Source: CAYWRZ01 sp964460845
GTDB taxonomy: Bacteria; Bacteroidota; Bacteroidia; Flavobacteriales_D; UBA2798
NCBI GenBank assembly: GCA_964460845.1
Contig: CAYWRZ010000009.1
Location: 1-64,000, forward strand
Length of the DNA stretch: 64,000 nt
Direction: 5' to 3'
The notes below the pieces were generated by a model that worked only from the letters and a program-made list of their open reading frames with translations, was not told the DNA's origin and did not search any database. Position numbers and translations under genes: made by a program. Below, one piece after another: positions 60,683-64,000 of the stretch. Numbering within the stretch: position 1 is the first letter of the stretch; each line of letters starts with the position of its first letter.

Positions 60683-61327
60683 ACGTGGTTGTGTTGATAA
60701 CAGCCAGGTCCACATTCCGGCCGTGACGAAAGTTGGTGGTTTTTTCGTACGGAGTGAAGCTTGTGAGCCGGGTAACAGACTGAAATTTAGTATTTTTTGT
60801 GGTGTTGAACAAAATCTGAAAGTGGAGTGTCCGGGACTGAGGGCTGTAAGCACGTAAAGAATCCCGCTGTTCCCGGTAGTAATGAGGTGGCTGCCCTTCC
60901 GTTATGTCTGCGGTGCGAAACGGAGGGCCTCAGCGGAGAAAGGCTGCATGAGAAGCGGCGAACCGGATTCGGTTTGAACTGTAGCTTGCGAGAGTCATGC
61001 GGTAAAAATTTCCGTATGCGATTTCGGGGCAAAAATAACTCTTTTCGTGAAACTTCGTGTTCGTAGCTAACTTTTAGTGAGCCATCGGCAGGTAGGAGAG
61101 GACAGGAGCAAAGTCCGCGTAGTGCGGAAACGAAACTCCTTCGGGTAAGATCTGATTTTTTTTGCAGACAGGTAATTTATTTACGAATCAGGAAAAGTGT
61201 CATAACCGTTTGAAAATCAATTGTTAGTTGGGAGACTGAAAAAAGTTGTGCGCTAAAGGCAGACGCTTCTTTGTGTGAAATTGAGTGGATGTAGGGATAT
61301 TAGTTACATTTAGTCGATAGATTTTTT
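60683..61327. other. Gene-poor 645-base region with several hairpins; possible non-coding RNA
   Basis: There is no credible gene here. On the plus strand several stems are visible: CCCT(T)CCGTT / AACGGAGGG (60895-60928), AACCG-GATT-CGGTT (60961-60974), ATGCGG / CCGTAT (about 60999-61018), and AGGAG...TCCGC-GCGGA...CTCCT (about 61107-61140), followed by TTTTTTTT at 61156-61163. The mid-part is more GC-rich than its flanks. It could be a structured RNA of about 330 bases (60830-61163) or a remnant of a mobile intron; I do not recognise tmRNA, RNase P RNA, SRP RNA or a known riboswitch. Confidence 0.4.
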
Positions 61328-62584
61328 ATGAAATACAGCCTATTTCTTTTGCTTTTTTCTGCGGGTTTATTTTTTTGCGTTTCGGCAAATGCCCAGCAGC
61401 AACCTTCTTTTTCCTGTGCAGTGGATGATTTTATTTCGATCGCCCGCGAAAGCGACCCCGATTTTGATAAAAAAGCGGAAGAACAGGAAAAGCTCCGCAG
61501 GCAGTGGACTTCGCTTATCTCCGACCGGCAGGGGGTATTGACCGTTCCGGTAGTGGTGCATATAGTGGGAAACCATTTTCTTAACGACGTGACCGAAGCG
61601 CAGGTGCTTTCTCAGATCGAGGCGCTCAATATCGATTTTATGCGGCTTAATGCCGATACGGTAAATACTCCGGCGGCATTTCTTGCTGTGGCAGCCAATC
61701 CGAAAATTCAATTTTGCCTTGCCGACTTCGATCCCGATGGCAATCCTACCAATGGCATTAACCGGATTAAAACCAGTAAGAACCTGTACGCGCTGGTATC
61801 GGGCGATACTTCTATCTGGCACAGCTCGCTCGATGGGTTCGACGGCTGGGATCCCGAAAAATACCTGAACATCTGGGTGGCCAATATCAGTCCGGCGGGT
61901 GGAATCGGCTTTTGGCCCGGAGCCGTTTTTCCGGGGCATCGCGAGGGAGTAGTCATTAACCACACCTTTTTCGGAACGACCGGAACAGCCGCAGCGCCCT
62001 ATAATCTCGGCAGAACAGCTACGCACGAAATAGGGCATTACCTCGATTTGCGCCACTTATGGGGTGATGTGGGCAACAATTCCAATTGCCAGGCTTCCGA
62101 TTATTGCGACGACACGCCCGTGCAGCGCACCGCCTCTCAGAACTGTCCCGCTTTTCCGTTAACCGACGCCTGCACCGGTACGGCACCCGGCCTCAACTTT
62201 ATGAACTTTATGGATTATCCGCAGGATAATTGCAAAAATATGTTTACCGCCGATCAGGTGACAAGGATGAGAACCTGCTTACTTGGCCCACGCGCCAGCC
62301 TGCTTTCTTCGCCCGCCTGTTCCAGTCCGGTTTCACAAAAGGAAGAATCGGGAAAACCTGCATTCACGCTATTCCCCAACCCGGCGACCCATGTCTTGCA
62401 CATTGGCAACATCGCTGAAAAGACGATACTGAGAATTTATAATGTCGGTGGACAATTAATGCTGGAAAAAGAAGCTTGGGAAGCCGTTTCCATATCCGTC
62501 GATACCTGGGCACAGGGCATTTACACACTGGTGGCCGATACCGAAACGGGAAGAGTTTCCTATCGTGTAATTATCGCAAACTAA
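61328..62584 (+). CDS. M43-type metalloprotease (cytophagalysin-like) with T9SS sorting domain
   Basis: 418 residues. A signal peptide (LFLLLFSAGLFFCVSANAQ) is followed by a pro/catalytic region with zinc motif ATHEIGHYLDLRHLWGD (HExxHxxxxxH) and Met-turn FMNFMDYPQD. Several cysteines (CQASDYC, NCPAFPLTDAC, DNCKNMF) fit pappalysin/cytophagalysin disulfides. The C-terminal type A T9SS domain (FTLFPNPATHVLHIGN ... QGIYTLVADTETG) directs export to the surface or medium. It is a secreted protease, probably nutritional. Confidence 0.93.
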   Translation: MKYSLFLLLFSAGLFFCVSANAQQQPSFSCAVDDFISIARESDPDFDKKAEEQEKLRRQWTSLISDRQGVLTVPVVVHIVGNHFLNDVTEAQVLSQIEALNIDFMRLNADTVNTPAAFLAVAANPKIQFCLADFDPDGNPTNGINRIKTSKNLYALVSGDTSIWHSSLDGFDGWDPEKYLNIWVANISPAGGIGFWPGAVFPGHREGVVINHTFFGTTGTAAAPYNLGRTATHEIGHYLDLRHLWGDVGNNSNCQASDYCDDTPVQRTASQNCPAFPLTDACTGTAPGLNFMNFMDYPQDNCKNMFTADQVTRMRTCLLGPRASLLSSPACSSPVSQKEESGKPAFTLFPNPATHVLHIGNIAEKTILRIYNVGGQLMLEKEAWEAVSISVDTWAQGIYTLVADTETGRVSYRVIIAN

Positions 62585-62662
62585 GCGTGTAAACGGTTCT
62601 TGATAAAGGATCTGGGGTTCAATGTGTCAAGTAGCGACAAAGTAGTACTACTGCTCAGTAAG

Positions 62663-63124
62663 TTATTTCCAAAATTGGTCTTGCCAGTCGTCGCGCAGCA
62701 AACGGGGGGCATGCTTTTCGAGCACACGCCATTGATCCGGGTCCACGCTTTGTTCTATTTCACCGAATAGAACTCTTTCTTCAAACCGGATATGCTTTTC
62801 TAACTCTTCTTCAATGCCGTGCAGCGAACGGTTTATCTCTTTTTTCTCTTTAAAAAGGCGGCGCAGTCTCCGGTGCTGTGAAAGGGCTTTTCTGACGAGC
62901 TCATTCTCGGTGGGCAACATAGGAAACAGATGCTTTTCTTCGGTATCGAAATGCGGAAATAAATACTGTTCTCCGAACCATTCCACGTATTTTTTGATCC
63001 GTTCGGGAGCGATATTTCGTCTGAAACCTTCTCTTATTTTCCAGCATAGCAGCAGCCCCTGGTGATGTTCGCGACTTAGCGCACGAAGGGCAGAATGGCG
63101 GGATATGGGATTTTGTACTGTCAT
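62663..63124 (-). CDS. Hemerythrin-domain protein
   Basis: 153 residues. Four-helix hemerythrin fold with the ligand pattern ALSREHHQGLLLCWKIREG, FPHFDTEEKHLFPML, LSQHRRLRRLFKEK and HIRFEERVLFGEIEQ, which supplies His and Glu for a di-iron site. It likely binds oxygen, nitric oxide or iron. Two genes upstream on the same strand are a DUF488 protein and the iron-sulfur repair protein Ric, so a nitrosative-stress role is plausible. Confidence 0.9.
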   Translation of the reverse strand: MTVQNPISRHSALRALSREHHQGLLLCWKIREGFRRNIAPERIKKYVEWFGEQYLFPHFDTEEKHLFPMLPTENELVRKALSQHRRLRRLFKEKKEINRSLHGIEEELEKHIRFEERVLFGEIEQSVDPDQWRVLEKHAPRLLRDDWQDQFWK

Positions 63125-63151
63125 AATGAGACGTGCAATTGCAACGGTTTT

Positions 63152-63505
63152 TTAGCGCAGGTGCCGCAACACCGAAAGAAGCACTTTTACGTGATTAATT
63201 TCCCGGTTGGCTGAAGCATAGAGCAGGGTCAGCGGCTGCGTGTTCAACATGTATTTTATCCGTTTCAGTTCCGCTGCTTTGGTCTTTAATTCGCTTTTGT
63301 AAAGTGTAGAAAAACGGCTAAAGTTTTCGGCTTTGTGTCCGAACCATTTACGGAGCTCGGTCGAGGGCGCAATTTCTTTGTTCCATTCGTCGAGCTGGGC
63401 CGTTTCTTTTTTCAATCCCCTGGGCCAAAGCCGATCGACCAGCATGCGATAGCCGTCCTGCGCTTCGGGCGCTTCGTATATTCTTTTCATTCTCAGTGGA
63501 TACAT
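63152..63505 (-). CDS. DUF488 family protein (YeaO-like)
   Basis: 117 residues. The core GYRMLVDRLWPRGLKKE, LDEWNKEIAPSTELRKWFG and LTLLYASANREINHVKVLL matches DUF488/YeaO. ATG 63505 gives a start like E. coli YeaO and overlaps the Ric gene by 13 bases; ATG 63490 is an alternative. The function is unknown. Genomic partners here (hemerythrin, Ric) link it to nitric oxide or iron stress. Confidence 0.88.
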   Translation of the reverse strand: MYPLRMKRIYEAPEAQDGYRMLVDRLWPRGLKKETAQLDEWNKEIAPSTELRKWFGHKAENFSRFSTLYKSELKTKAAELKRIKYMLNTQPLTLLYASANREINHVKVLLSVLRHLR

Positions 63506-64000
63506 AGCAGCTTTTTTTCCATTTCTACCGCTTTCGGAAACAGGATGTTATTTTCGAGATGGATGTGCAGATGCAGATCTTTTTCGAAGTCTTTCAGCAT
63601 CGAAAGTGTGCTGAGGTAGGTGGTGCAGGCATCGTATGGCGGCGTGTACTGATCGGTAAGCGCGGTTATTTCACGGAAAAAATCTCCTTCGGCTTCATGT
63701 TCCTGCTGCCTTACGGCAATGGGATTCCGCACGGTGCCAAAATAAGGGATACTTAATGACCTTTTGGCCTGACTCAATTTTACCATTTTGCGGATAAAAG
63801 GAAACAGTACCAGCTCTTCTTTTTTCATGTGGGTCACCATTTCTCCGGCCGACAGGTTAAATAGCGTTTTCACTTTTCCCAGTTCGGGATGTTGCGCGCC
63901 ATGTACTTTTACAAGCTTGTCTAACAGCGGAGGAATCTCCCTGATTTTCAGCTCCGCATAGCGGTGATGTTTTTCTTCGATGTAATCGGCCAGTAAATCC
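63493..64000 (-). CDS. ric: Iron-sulfur cluster repair di-iron protein (Ric/ScdA/YtfE), 5' end beyond window
   Basis: Partial: reading through to the window edge gives a continuous frame of at least 169 residues. The visible part contains DYIEEKHHRYAELK, KVHGAQHPELGKVKTLF, THMKKEELVLFPFIRKM, RQQEHEAEGDFFREI and LEKDLHLHIHLENNILFPKA-type histidine and glutamate ligands, the hemerythrin-like domain of Ric. The usual start GTG at 63873 is internal. The N-terminal ScdA domain lies outside. It repairs Fe-S clusters damaged by nitric oxide or peroxide. Confidence 0.88.
   Translation of the reverse strand, partial: DLLADYIEEKHHRYAELKIREIPPLLDKLVKVHGAQHPELGKVKTLFNLSAGEMVTHMKKEELVLFPFIRKMVKLSQAKRSLSIPYFGTVRNPIAVRQQEHEAEGDFFREITALTDQYTPPYDACTTYLSTLSMLKDFEKDLHLHIHLENNILFPKAVEMEKKLLCIH

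Noticed and set aside
60990..61035. A group II intron domain V-like hairpin (GAGTCATGCGG ... CCGTATGCGATTT)
   Set aside because: The bulge would be in the wrong place: a four-pair lower and seven-pair upper stem with a nine-base loop, unlike the long lower helix and tetraloop of domain V. No reverse transcriptase is present.
61098..61150. RNase P RNA or riboswitch-like segment (GAGCAAAGTCCGC)
   Set aside because: It lacks the GAGGAAAGTCCGGGC core of RNase P RNA and the signatures of cobalamin, TPP, FMN and SAM riboswitches.

Overview
The window comes from a member of the Bacteroidota of moderate GC content. The evidence is: three exported proteins with type IX secretion (T9SS) C-terminal sorting domains (PNP-motif tails), a Porin_10 outer-membrane protein, the RDD / SpoIIM / DUF4129 / DUF4350 / MoxR / DUF58 locus, tandem DUF4139 proteins, a long-form IspH, promoters of the TAnnTTTG type, and starts that lack clear Shine-Dalgarno sequences. 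The exact family or genus cannot be read from the window.

Layout. 1-410 is the 3' end of an rrn operon (23S end, 5S, terminator). 437-4906 holds a putative porin and, on the minus strand, a TPR-like exported protein, an ECF sigma factor and a membrane anti-sigma-like protein. 5023-7430 has a membrane thioredoxin-like protein beside three tandem paralogous cysteine-rich lipoproteins in a mosaic repeat. 7752-12891 is housekeeping: mscL, an M16 peptidase, an O-methyltransferase, rlmD and rocD. 12998-15607 is a TPR histidine kinase with a LytTR response regulator. 15747-20804 is an unusual trio: a 1031-residue protein with a permuted papain-type H...C arrangement and no signal peptide, then an exported Sel1-repeat protein and an exported WG-repeat protein. 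20909-27923 has a T9SS cargo protein and a peptide-use group (M1 aminopeptidase lipoprotein plus two POT transporters).

28110-35301 is the MoxR/DUF58 locus with a divergent RDD gene. 35303-38767 is rsmI, a medium-chain reductase and recN. 38788-42426 is a membrane protein behind two exported DUF4139 paralogs. 42539-46571 is a lipoprotein MsrA, a BatA/VWA membrane protein and a dihydroorotase homologue that has lost its metal ligands. 46556-54177 is mixed: T9SS cargo, ispH, two MORN-type exported proteins, LapA-like, MBL-fold hydrolase, ZIP transporter, methyltransferase, miaE and dps. 54452-57624 is an exported TPR protein followed by a TPR / PD40 / CRD-like / OmpA protein with PorE-like architecture. 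57701-59015 is a compact three-gene operon (thioredoxin-like, DUF2024, MarR), each with a CxxC motif, behind a promoter flanked by two palindromes. 59072-60682 is a membrane-anchored FMN glutamate-synthase-like protein. 60683-61327 has no gene but several hairpins. 61328-62584 is an M43 metalloprotease with a T9SS tail. 62663-64000 is a hemerythrin, a DUF488 protein and the start-truncated Ric/ScdA iron-sulfur repair protein, which looks like a nitrosative-stress group.

The best candidates for something little described are the CxxC/MarR operon with an apparently exported DUF2024 protein, the mosaic cysteine lipoprotein array beside a membrane thioredoxin, and the permuted-papain / Sel1 / WG cassette. 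Nothing in the window looks like a CRISPR array, prophage or insertion sequence.
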